This document shows positions 15,137-21,877 of a stretch of DNA of 25,145 nucleotides, piece after piece. The notes below the pieces were generated by a model. It had not been told where the DNA came from, searched no databases, and saw only the letters and a program-made list of their open reading frames with translations. The translations under genes were made by a program, and so were the position numbers. Every line of letters starts with the position of its first letter. Position 1 is the first letter of the stretch. Source of the DNA: an uncultured Clostridia bacterium (lineage in GTDB: Bacteria; Bacillota; Clostridia; Oscillospirales; Acutalibacteraceae); NCBI GenBank assembly GCA_937919155.1, contig CALFPM010000026.1, forward strand, positions 1 through 25,145. The letters run 5' to 3'.

Positions 15137-16939
15137 TTAACCTTTGATGATTGCGCCGAACTTACAGGAATCCATACAAGCACCGCACTTGATACACTTT
15201 GTTGTGTCGATAACGTGAGGATTCTTAACAGTGCCGCTGATTGCGTTAACGGGACACTTTCTTGCACAGAGAGTACATCCCTTACACTTGTCAGCAACGA
15301 TGCTGTAGTTGAGGAGCTTCTTACATACGCCTGCAGGGCACTTCTTGTCAACAACGTGAGCAATGTATTCCTCACGGAAGAACTTAAGTGTTGCAAGAAC
15401 GGGGTTGGGAGCTGTCTGGCCAAGACCGCAGAGTGAGTTTTCCTTGATGTAGTATGCAAGCTCTTCAAGCTTATCAATGTCTTCAAGAGTGCCGTTACCG
15501 TCTGTGATCTTCTCAAGGATTTCCATCATACGCTTTGTGCCGATACGGCAGGGTGCACACTTACCGCAGGATTCATCAACTGTGAAGTCGAGGAAGAACT
15601 TTGCGATGTCAACCATACAGTTGTCTTCGTCCATAACGATAAGACCGCCTGAACCCATCATACAGCCGATAGCTGTGAGGTTATCGTAGTCAATGGGAGT
15701 GTCAATAAGGCTGACGGGGATACAGCCGCCTGAGGGACCGCCTGTCTGAGCAGCCTTGAACTTCTTGCCGTTGGGGATACCGCCACCGATATCATAGATG
15801 ATTTCGCGGAGAGTTGTACCCATGGGGATTTCAACAAGGCCTGTGTTCTCAATCTTGCCGCCGAGAGCAAATACCTTTGTGCCCTTTGACTTTTCTGTGC
15901 CCATTGATGCAAACCATTCAGCACCCTTGAGGATGATCTGAGGAATGTTTGCAAATGTTTCAACGTTGTTTTCTGTTGTGGGTTTGCCGAAAAGACCCTT
16001 AACTGCAGGATAGGGAGGACGGGGTCTGGGCTCGCCTCTGTTACCTTCGATTGAGGTCATGAGAGCTGTTTCTTCACCGCAAACGAATGCGCCTGCACCG
16101 AGACGGATGAAGAGGTCAAAATCAAAGCCGCTGTCGAAGATGTTCTTGCCGAGAAGACCGTATTCTCTTGCCTGATCGATAGCAAGCTGAAGACGCTTAA
16201 CAGCGATGGGGTACTCTGCACGAACATATACATAACCTTCGGTTGCACCTGTTGCGTAACCGCAGATTGCCATAGCTTCGATAAGGCAGTGGGGGTCACC
16301 TTCAAGAACTGAACGGTCCATGAATGCGCCGGGGTCGCCTTCGTCAGCGTTACATACAACATACTTCTGGTCTGCTGCGTTTGCTGCAGTGAAGCTCCAC
16401 TTGAGACCGGTGGGGAAACCGCCGCCGCCTCTGCCGCGGAGACCTGAATCCTTAACTACCTTAACAACATCTTCGGGAGTCATTTCTGTGAGAACCTTAC
16501 CGAGTGCTGCATAACCGTCCATTGCGATGTATTCATCAATGTCTTCGGGGTCGATAAGACCGCAGTTACGAAGAGCAACTCTCTTCTGGGTCTTATAGAA
16601 GTTTGTGTCGTTAAGTGAAATTGTTTTGCCTGCTTCTTCAATAACACTCTCGTCTGCATCCTTGTAAACAAGTCTGTCAACAAGGCGGCCCTTGAGAAGA
16701 TGCTCTGAAACGATTTCGGCAACATCGCTTTCCTGAACACGGCTGTAGAATGTGCCTTCAGGGTAAATGATAACAACGGGGCCGAGGGCACAAAGACCGA
16801 AACAACCCGTCTGAACAACCTTTACTTCTTCTGCGAGACCGTTCTTTTCGATTTCGCTTTCGAAGGTTGAAATGAGTACCTTACTGCCCGATGAAGTACA
16901 GCCGGTACCGCCGCAAATCAATACGTGAGAACGAATCAT
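15137..16939 (-). CDS. hydB: NADH-binding hydrogenase subunit HydB (NuoF-like)
   Basis: This 600-residue flavoprotein links NAD(H) to HydA. The N-terminal thioredoxin-fold [2Fe-2S] domain has C9, C14, C46 and C50. The NuoF core follows with GLRGRGGGGFPTG (NADH site), CNADEGDPGAFMDR (FMN site), GEETALMTSIEG and SCGKCAPCRIGT for its [4Fe-4S] cluster. The C-terminus carries two further [4Fe-4S] motifs (CKGCTLCARKCP and CIKCGACMDSCK). These extra ferredoxin clusters are typical of HydB and absent from complex I NuoF. GGAGG lies 10 bases before the ATG; the gene is 16 bases after the small 2Fe-2S gene and 18 bases before hydA. With HydA and HydC it should form the HydABC complex, possibly bifurcating between ferredoxin and NADH. 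Confidence 0.95.
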   Translation of the reverse strand: MIRSHVLICGGTGCTSSGSKVLISTFESEIEKNGLAEEVKVVQTGCFGLCALGPVVIIYPEGTFYSRVQESDVAEIVSEHLLKGRLVDRLVYKDADESVIEEAGKTISLNDTNFYKTQKRVALRNCGLIDPEDIDEYIAMDGYAALGKVLTEMTPEDVVKVVKDSGLRGRGGGGFPTGLKWSFTAANAADQKYVVCNADEGDPGAFMDRSVLEGDPHCLIEAMAICGYATGATEGYVYVRAEYPIAVKRLQLAIDQAREYGLLGKNIFDSGFDFDLFIRLGAGAFVCGEETALMTSIEGNRGEPRPRPPYPAVKGLFGKPTTENNVETFANIPQIILKGAEWFASMGTEKSKGTKVFALGGKIENTGLVEIPMGTTLREIIYDIGGGIPNGKKFKAAQTGGPSGGCIPVSLIDTPIDYDNLTAIGCMMGSGGLIVMDEDNCMVDIAKFFLDFTVDESCGKCAPCRIGTKRMMEILEKITDGNGTLEDIDKLEELAYYIKENSLCGLGQTAPNPVLATLKFFREEYIAHVVDKKCPAGVCKKLLNYSIVADKCKGCTLCARKCPVNAISGTVKNPHVIDTTKCIKCGACMDSCKFGAIIKG

Positions 16940-16955
16940 ATTTCTTTAACCTCCA

Positions 16956-17327
16956 TTATGAGATAGCGTTGCTGATTGTGTATTCCTGAATAACGTTGCC
17001 GCCCTTGAGGTGCTTCTCAATAACTTCAGCTGCCTTTTCGGGGGTCATCTTGATATAAGTAACCTTTTCTTTGTCTGCCTCAAAGATTTCCACAACGGGC
17101 TCATACTGGCAAACGCCGATGCATCCTGTCTGTGAAACGGTAACCTTCTCTGCGAGACCTGCGTTGCTGACGCCTTCAACGAAAGCGTTGAGAACGGGTC
17201 TTGCGCCTGCTGCGATACCGCAGGTTGCCATGCCGACAACAACACGGATTTCGCCGCTGCCTTCGCGAAGAACAACCTTGTTCTTCATTTTGTCTCTGAT
17301 TGCTGCAAGCTCAGCCAATGATTTCAT
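16956..17327 (-). CDS. Small thioredoxin-fold (2Fe-2S) ferredoxin-like protein of the hydrogenase operon
   Basis: This 123-residue protein has a short helical N-terminus and a NuoE/HydB-N-like thioredoxin-fold domain. The first cluster motif reads ATCGIAAGA (C36) and lacks the second Cys at the usual C-x4-C position. The second motif QTGCIGVC (C69, C73) is intact, so only three of the four usual ligands are present. I recall the same CGIAAGA form in clostridial relatives from hydrogenase operons, which would make it a family trait. It may hold an incomplete or differently ligated cluster, or have a structural role. GAGAGGA is its ribosome site. It directly precedes hydB and follows the GHKL ATPase gene by 33 bases, the largest gap inside the operon. 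Confidence 0.85.
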   Translation of the reverse strand: MKSLAELAAIRDKMKNKVVLREGSGEIRVVVGMATCGIAAGARPVLNAFVEGVSNAGLAEKVTVSQTGCIGVCQYEPVVEIFEADKEKVTYIKMTPEKAAEVIEKHLKGGNVIQEYTISNAIS

Positions 17328-17340
17328 AACATCTATCCTC

Positions 17341-17358
17341 TCTTTAAATATTAAACAT
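17341..17358 (-). promoter_or_regulatory. Weak Rex-like palindrome inside the hydrogenase operon
   Basis: On the minus strand, ATGTTTAATATTTAAAGA matches the clostridial Rex consensus TTGTTAA-N4-TTAACAA at 10 of 14 informative positions. It lies in the 33-base gap before the 2Fe-2S gene, hydB and hydA. AT-rich chance similarity is quite possible. Confidence 0.2.
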
Positions 17359-17360
17359 TA

Positions 17361-17912
17361 TCAAAGAATCGCGTCATATCCCTCTTTGAGATATCCGTCA
17401 ATCCATTTTATAACTTCGTAATTATCCAGCGGAACATCGCCGAGAATTTCACGCAGCTCCTTTGTGTCCAGCTCAACCGAGCCTTTTTCCGCAATATGCT
17501 CTAACCTCCACTCGATTTCAGGTGCGCCCTGAATAAGAGTTGTCACGGTTGAAACAATATCGCCCAGAGGTGTGAAATCAAGGTGATCTGTAAAAAATTC
17601 CGCCGTCACCGTTGTTCCGTGCTCAAGGGGATTGTCCTTTTCGCTGACGGATTTTATTGTTATCCCTCCGCCCGTCTGCTCCGCAGCAAGCTTCAGCAGG
17701 GGCACGCCCATGCCTACGCTTCGGGTTGTTCGGGTTGTGTAAAAGGGATTCATAACATTCTGAACGGTTTCTTCGCTCATTCCGCAGCCGTCATCCTCAA
17801 TTATGAGGGTGAGCTTTCCGTCTGCTTCAATGAGCTTTATAAGAATGTTCTTTGCCTTTGCCTTGACGGAGTTCATTGCAATGTCAAGAACATTCAGTGA
17901 AAGTTCTTTCAT
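17361..17912 (-). CDS. GHKL-fold ATPase/kinase-like protein of the hydrogenase operon
   Basis: This 183-residue soluble protein carries a histidine-kinase-type ATP-binding domain: N-box LDIAMNSVKAKA (N14), G1 EDDGCGM (D40/D41, G44), the segment FYTTRTTR and G2 VGMGVPLLK (G67, G69). It has no phospho-acceptor His domain and no membrane segment. The C-terminal 80 residues are an unassigned helical extension. It could be a protein kinase or an ATP-dependent switch, like RsbW/SpoIIAB or MutL-type GHKL proteins. The start overlaps the PHP gene stop by 4 bases (ATGA), indicating translational coupling. Its placement with a sensory hydrogenase suggests signalling. Substrate unknown. Confidence 0.82.
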   Translation of the reverse strand: MKELSLNVLDIAMNSVKAKAKNILIKLIEADGKLTLIIEDDGCGMSEETVQNVMNPFYTTRTTRSVGMGVPLLKLAAEQTGGGITIKSVSEKDNPLEHGTTVTAEFFTDHLDFTPLGDIVSTVTTLIQGAPEIEWRLEHIAEKGSVELDTKELREILGDVPLDNYEVIKWIDGYLKEGYDAIL

Positions 17913-18643
17913 AAGCCTTTCAACCTCTCAAAAAGCTTTTTGCGGATATTTTCGGGGGTTTCTTCTTCAACATCAAGCTCAAAGCAGTTGAGCCTTCCGC
18001 TGATATCCCACAGATAATGGGCATCTGACGAAACAACAACGGGCTTATCCGAAATAATCGGGAATTTTTCTTTGTATTCACCGATTTTATCGCTGTCGTG
18101 AAGCTCGGCGCAAGGGAAATAAGGAAACTCGGGAAAAACACCCAGAGTTGCCACAATTCCGTTTGCCTCCCTGTCAATATGGGCAGGGTAGCATATTCCG
18201 CCGAATTGCTCAACAAGAGCAGGTGCTTCGTCAACGGTAATCTGCGTTGCGTTTGAAAGCAGATAATCGTCAATTCCGATAACCTCGTCATTTTCGTCCA
18301 TTATCATCTGCTGACCGAAAATATCAACACGGTTTTTGAACGGTATTCTGCGGTTGTTCACTTCCTCGCTGAATTTCAGTGCATCATCAAGCTGCTCAAA
18401 AAGGCAGACAAGGTGAATATCCTCCGCAGTTGTAAGCTCCATACCCGCAACGGGCACAATTCCGTTTGCCTCTGCCGTCTTAAAGAACGCAGGGCAGTTA
18501 AGGCAGGAGTTGTGGTCCGTGAGTGCCATAACATCCAGCTTTGCAACAACGCCCATGCCCGCAATATTGTTTGGGGTCATATCGTCATCGCCGCAAGGGG
18601 AAAGGCAGGAATGAATATGGAGGTCGTAATAATACTTTTTCAT
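17909..18643 (-). CDS. PHP-domain metal-dependent phosphoesterase-like protein
   Basis: This 244-residue protein has the PHP signature: YYDLHIHS (H9, H11), ALTDHNS (D43, H44), GMELTT (E69), then YPAHID and SSDAHYL, all expected metal ligands. It is close to the stand-alone PHP/YciV-type phosphoesterases, which act on phosphate esters such as short nucleotides or sugar phosphates. Extra Cys residues (C13, C17, C47, C50) sit near the metal site. ATG 18643 follows the stop of the DRTGG gene by one base. Longer readings of the frame (to 18808) lie wholly inside the upstream gene and give a non-PHP-like Arg/Leu/Ser-rich leader, so they are rejected. The link to the hydrogenase cluster is positional; substrate unknown. 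Confidence 0.88.
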   Translation of the reverse strand: MKKYYYDLHIHSCLSPCGDDDMTPNNIAGMGVVAKLDVMALTDHNSCLNCPAFFKTAEANGIVPVAGMELTTAEDIHLVCLFEQLDDALKFSEEVNNRRIPFKNRVDIFGQQMIMDENDEVIGIDDYLLSNATQITVDEAPALVEQFGGICYPAHIDREANGIVATLGVFPEFPYFPCAELHDSDKIGEYKEKFPIISDKPVVVSSDAHYLWDISGRLNCFELDVEEETPENIRKKLFERLKGL

Positions 18644-18644
18644 A

Positions 18645-18971
18645 TCAGAGCCTTGAGCCGAGAGCCATTGCCGTTTCATAGGCAGGCATTTCGGCGGTGA
18701 GAATGTTGATTCCTTTTGCATTTGCGGTGTCTTTGACCGCCGCATCAAGCTCAACGCCCTCAGCAAGAACAACACAGGCAACGTCCGCAAGAGCGGCAAC
18801 TGCGGCAATGTTGATGTTGGACATTATTGTTATCCACGCATCGTCCGCTTTCGCTCTGCCCATTACCCAGCTGAGAAGGTCGCCGATGTAAACGCCGTTT
18901 ATCTGTCTTTCACCGTCAGGCAAGGTCAGTGCCTTGAAGCCCTGCACCTGAGCAAGCTCATTCACCGTCAT
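18645..18971 (-). CDS. DRTGG-domain protein, copy 2
   Basis: This 108-residue soluble protein resembles stand-alone DRTGG domains, the regulatory module also found next to CBS domains and in phosphotransacetylase N-termini. The pattern is a short N-terminal helix, GVYIGDLLSWVMGRA, ITIMSNINIAAVAALADVACVVLAEG, and a C-terminal ILTAEMPAYETA. GGAGGTG is 6 bases before ATG 18971; an in-frame ATG at 18989 lacks a site. The gene overlaps the 3' end of the HydS-like gene by 14 bases. It has a relative, copy 1, at 20691-21047. It likely binds a small ligand or a partner in the same module; no enzymatic residues are visible. Confidence 0.75.
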   Translation of the reverse strand: MTVNELAQVQGFKALTLPDGERQINGVYIGDLLSWVMGRAKADDAWITIMSNINIAAVAALADVACVVLAEGVELDAAVKDTANAKGINILTAEMPAYETAMALGSRL

Positions 18972-20256
18972 TCGGCTCACCTCCGTCATATTCTCTGATA
19001 TATTTCTGAATCAGTTCCTTGTAAGCGATTATGCACTCATTTCTGTCTGCATTGCCCATAACGATATCCTCCGCAAATGCGCGGCAGTTAGGTGCGCCGC
19101 AGGAGCCGCAGTCAATTCCCGGCAATTCCTTGCGGAGTGCCTGAATCTTTGACATAAGCCTCATGGACTCGCCGATGTTGTCGCTGAGTCTGTTGAGAGG
19201 CTTGTAGCTCGGCATATCGGAAAGGAAACTCTCCTTGGGGATATAGCTTCCGTCCTCCGGCATGCTGTTGAGAGCAATGGGCATATAACGCCTCAGGGTG
19301 TGAAGTCTGTTTTTTGCAACATAAGGATTTTCAATAGTCAGAACTCCGCCAACGCAGCCGCTGGGGCAAGCGTTAAGCTCAACGAAATCGATGGGCGGTA
19401 TGTTGCCGTCCTCAATCTGGTCAAGCACGGAGATAACATTGTTAATTCCGTCTGCCGCAAGAATTTTGTCGTTAAGAAGCGCAGAGCCTTCGCCGCCGCA
19501 GATTGCCCAGCTTACGCCGATTCTGCCCGACTGCGATGCTGCTTCGCAGGCTTTGTCGCGATTCATCACATTGATGAGCTTCAGATAAATCTCGCTCATC
19601 GAAACAACAAGGTCAACCTCGCTTTTATAGCTGCCGAAGCCGTTTCTTGCATAACTCATTTTTGCAGGACAGGGAGAAATAAAGCAGGTGCATATATCTT
19701 CCTTTTTAAGCTCAGGGTGTGCCTTGAGGGCACTCTCCTTCGCCATTGCCGCCGCAACTTCCATGGGAGGAAGAAGAGGAAGCATATTGTCCTTCAGAAA
19801 CGGGAAACGAAGAGCAATGAGCCTTGCCACAACGGGGCAGGCAGTGCTGATAACGGGTTTTCTGACACCTTCAGTCTGAAGGTAAAGCCTTGTGTAGCAG
19901 GACACAAGCTCCGCCGCTTTTGCAACCTCAAACACCTCGTCAAATCCGATATCCAGAAGTCCCTGAATAACATAACCAACGTTGTCAAGGTTATCAAACT
20001 GCGCCATAAGTGCAGGTGCGGGAAGCGCAATCCTGTATTTGTAGTTTTTGATTTCGTCAAAAGAGTTGCATATGCTCTTTTTGGCGTTATTGGGGCAGTT
20101 GCGGATGCATTCTCCGCAATCTATGCACCTTTCGGAATCAATCACCGCACAGCCTTTGCGGATTCTGATTGCCTCTGTGGGGCAATGCTTCATGCAGGTT
20201 GTGCAGCCTGTGCATTTTTCAACATCAAGCGAAACCGAATGAATGTATGTATTCAT
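18958..20256 (-). CDS. Putative sensory [FeFe] hydrogenase (HydS-like) with ferredoxin and Fe-S tail domains
   Basis: This protein has about 432 residues. The N-terminal 2[4Fe-4S] ferredoxin domain has C15/18/21/25 and C44/47/50/54. The hydrogenase large-subunit domain has divergent motifs: L1 STACP (137-141), L2 SPCPAK (194-199) and L3 ELNACPSGCVGG (293-304). The four Cys needed to hold an H-cluster remain (C140, C196, C297, C301). The residue before C140 is Ala where the proton-relay Cys of active enzymes lies, as reported for Thermotoga HydS. The C-terminus bears a FeS domain (C383, C386, C391, C408) in place of the PAS domain described for group C sensors. Role: probably H2 or redox sensing, not bulk H2 production. 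ATG 20256 is preferred over GTG 20268, which abuts the AAAGG site. Confidence 0.85.
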   Translation of the reverse strand: MNTYIHSVSLDVEKCTGCTTCMKHCPTEAIRIRKGCAVIDSERCIDCGECIRNCPNNAKKSICNSFDEIKNYKYRIALPAPALMAQFDNLDNVGYVIQGLLDIGFDEVFEVAKAAELVSCYTRLYLQTEGVRKPVISTACPVVARLIALRFPFLKDNMLPLLPPMEVAAAMAKESALKAHPELKKEDICTCFISPCPAKMSYARNGFGSYKSEVDLVVSMSEIYLKLINVMNRDKACEAASQSGRIGVSWAICGGEGSALLNDKILAADGINNVISVLDQIEDGNIPPIDFVELNACPSGCVGGVLTIENPYVAKNRLHTLRRYMPIALNSMPEDGSYIPKESFLSDMPSYKPLNRLSDNIGESMRLMSKIQALRKELPGIDCGSCGAPNCRAFAEDIVMGNADRNECIIAYKELIQKYIREYDGGEPNDGE

Positions 20257-20275
20257 CTGAAAACACACCTTTGAA

Positions 20276-20698
20276 TCAGTAATTGACCCTCATTGTGATG
20301 GTCGTTCCTTCGCCAACAACCGAATCAATATGCATATAATCGGTGTAGCGTTTCATATTCGGCAGACCCATTCCTGCGCCGAAGCCCAGCGAGCGCACAT
20401 TGTCAGGAGCAGTTGAAAAGCCCTCCTGCATAGCCTGCTCAATGTTGGGTATGCCCGGACCTGTGTCCTTAAGAATAATCTCTACACTTTCGTCACTGAC
20501 AACAACTTCCGCAACGCCGCCTTTTGCATGAATGACCATATTTATTTCGCCCTCATACATTGCGATTGAAACCTTGCGGATTATTTCGGGGGAAACGCCC
20601 AGCTCCCTCAGATTCTTTTTGACCTGAACGGAAGCCTGACCCGCCGAAGTGAAATTATCGCCGTCAACATCAAAGTGGAAAACCAAGGGTTCAGCCAT
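20276..20698 (-). CDS. RsbW/SpoIIAB-like anti-sigma-type serine kinase (GHKL)
   Basis: This 140-residue GHKL ATPase resembles anti-sigma factor kinases. The N-box is AMYEGEINMVIHA (E49, N53), followed by G1 KDTGPGIP (D78, G80, G82) and G2 GFGAGMGLPNMKR (G105-G111). The short size, lack of a His phospho-acceptor domain and EGEINMVIHA sequence place it with RsbW/RsbT-like switch kinases. Its start overlaps the end of the upstream DRTGG gene by 8 bases; the HydS-like gene follows after 19 bases. No anti-anti-sigma (STAS) partner is in the operon. The DRTGG proteins or the hydrogenase-like sensor are the obvious candidate partners, by inference. Confidence 0.87.
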   Translation of the reverse strand: MAEPLVFHFDVDGDNFTSAGQASVQVKKNLRELGVSPEIIRKVSIAMYEGEINMVIHAKGGVAEVVVSDESVEIILKDTGPGIPNIEQAMQEGFSTAPDNVRSLGFGAGMGLPNMKRYTDYMHIDSVVGEGTTITMRVNY

Positions 20699-21047
20699 TT
20701 AAGTCACCATTTCCTTTGAGTCCGCTTGAATAGAGGATACCGCAAGCCTCATACATACGCTTAGGCGTTGTGAGAATCACCATTCCGCTTTCCTTTGCAA
20801 GGTCAATCATATCCTGCGAAGGCTTTTTGGAACGGACAAAAACTATGCAGAGCATATCCATCATTTCAGCTGTTCTGATAACCTGTGCATTGACAAGGCC
20901 TGTGAGGAGCACTGCCTGATCTTTAACATATGCAAGAACATCGCTCATCATATCACTTCCGCAAGCGGAGTGAATCTCCTTGCCGAGGCTTTCGCTGCCG
21001 CAAAGCACCTCTGCGCCAAGTAAATCTTTAATGTCATTAATTGTCAT
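20691..21047 (-). CDS. DRTGG-domain protein, copy 1
   Basis: This 118-residue soluble protein has the stand-alone DRTGG pattern: MTINDIKDLLGAEVL, SDMMSDVLAYVKD, AVLLTGLVNAQVIRTAEM, CIVFVRSKKPSQDMIDLA, and a C-terminal VILTTPKRMYEA. It shares layout and short blocks with copy 2 of the operon (MT(I/V)N start, ILT(T/A) near the end). GAGGGA precedes the ATG by 6 bases. It lies between hydC and the RsbW-like kinase and overlaps the kinase start. DRTGG domains are regarded as ligand-binding regulatory modules; the ligand is unknown. Confidence 0.77.
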   Translation of the reverse strand: MTINDIKDLLGAEVLCGSESLGKEIHSACGSDMMSDVLAYVKDQAVLLTGLVNAQVIRTAEMMDMLCIVFVRSKKPSQDMIDLAKESGMVILTTPKRMYEACGILYSSGLKGNGDLNG

Positions 21048-21078
21048 GCCAAATCCCTCATTTCCGCCAAGCGGTGGA

Positions 21079-21576
21079 TTAGTTCTGGTATTTTGCGATA
21101 ATATCGGGGATCTCGTCTGCAGTTACTCTGCCGTAAACATCATCATTGATTGTGAAAACGGGAGCAAGACCGCAAGCACCGATGCAGCGGCAAGCCTCAA
21201 CCGAGAACTTGAGGTCAGCTGTGCATTCGCCGGGTGCAACGCCGAGAACTTCGCAGATTTTGTCAAGAATTTCCTGTGAGCCCTTAACATAGCAGGCTGT
21301 GCCGAGGCAGACAGAAATGTTGTATTTGCCCTTGGGGGTGAGTGAGAAAAGTGCATAGAAGCTTGCTACGCCGTAAACTTTCTGAAGGGGAACATTCATA
21401 CCGTCTGCAATCATCTTCTGAACTTCGATGGGCAGATAGCCGTAAATGTTCTGTGCCTCCTGCATAACGTGCATAAGCATGCTCTTGTCACCGGCGCACT
21501 CTGCAATAATTGCCTTGAGTTCTGCCTCCTGCTCGGGGGTGCCGGTAAAGGGTAAGTTGCTAATTTTTTTCAGCAT
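21079..21576 (-). CDS. hydC: NuoE-like [2Fe-2S] hydrogenase subunit HydC
   Basis: This 165-residue thioredoxin-fold subunit has a helical N-terminal domain (EAQNIYGYLP, VYGVASFYALF) and one [2Fe-2S] cluster bound by C90 and C95 (CLGTACYVKG) and C131 and C135 (CRCIGACGLAP). It passes electrons between HydB and HydA in the HydABC complex. The length and motifs match NuoE. AGGAGGA sits 8 bases before the ATG. It is the first gene of the operon and, unusually, is separated from hydB and hydA by seven genes. The leader upstream carries an extended -10 promoter and a stem-loop. Confidence 0.93.
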   Translation of the reverse strand: MLKKISNLPFTGTPEQEAELKAIIAECAGDKSMLMHVMQEAQNIYGYLPIEVQKMIADGMNVPLQKVYGVASFYALFSLTPKGKYNISVCLGTACYVKGSQEILDKICEVLGVAPGECTADLKFSVEACRCIGACGLAPVFTINDDVYGRVTADEIPDIIAKYQN

Positions 21577-21635
21577 TTAGCCATTCCTCCTGAGTGAATA
21601 TTTTGCTGTTTAATAATAAAACACATAATCATGTA

Positions 21636-21669
21636 TGCAGCAGCGGTTTTTTCAGACCGCAATCCTGCA
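21636..21669 (-). promoter_or_regulatory. Stem-loop at the 5' end of the hydrogenase operon transcript
   Basis: On the minus strand, TGCAG pairs with CTGCA and inside it GCGGT pairs with ACCGC, with a small internal loop and an A-rich apical loop. It would start within a few bases of the predicted transcription start, a position typical of mRNA-stabilising 5' hairpins. Confidence 0.45.
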
Positions 21670-21678
21670 TTCTTTGTC

Positions 21679-21687
21679 ATTATAACA
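21679..21687 (-). promoter_or_regulatory. Extended -10 promoter of the hydrogenase operon
   Basis: On the minus strand the sequence is TGTTATAAT, a perfect -10 box with the extended TGn. No good -35 box is found at 16-18 bases, which suits an extended -10 or activator-assisted promoter. The leader to hydC would be about 95 bases. Confidence 0.5.
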
Positions 21688-21819
21688 TACTATTATAGAA
21701 AATGCTACTTTTTTATCGATATTTTTTGCACGATTTAAAGGAATTTTTTCTGCGTTTTTTGTATAAATATACTGTTTTGCAATTTCGAATATTCTATCCT
21801 GCATTTTTCGCCGTTTGAT

Positions 21820-21849
21820 TTGACAATCAGCACCTATCCGTGATATATT
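21820..21849 (+). promoter_or_regulatory. Promoter of the rRNA methyltransferase gene
   Basis: TTGACA (21820-21825, perfect), an 18-base spacer and TATATT (21844-21849), about 28 bases before the start codon. Confidence 0.65.
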
Positions 21850-21877
21850 ATTCAAAAAATAAAAAGTGGTTGGATTT

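Larger units (their letters stand above)
21577..21877. other. Divergent promoter region between hydC and the rRNA methyltransferase gene
   Basis: These 301 AT-rich bases hold no supported gene. They carry the minus-strand hydrogenase promoter (about 21679-21687) and its leader hairpin (21636-21669). A TGTTT-N7-AAACA dyad lies at 21607-21623, and a plus-strand promoter at 21820-21849. The stretch 21700-21815 shows only T- and A-rich runs. Confidence 0.6.

Noticed and set aside
18644..18808. Upstream extension of the PHP gene to an earlier ATG
   Set aside because: The extra 55 residues lie inside the DRTGG gene in another frame and look non-coding, and the ATG at 18643 sits one base after that gene's stop.
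19300..20274. A 324-codon plus-strand open frame opposite the HydS-like gene
   Set aside because: It is antisense to a gene with clear iron-sulphur and hydrogenase motifs, has no ribosome site and gives a Cys/His/Arg-rich sequence with no domain.
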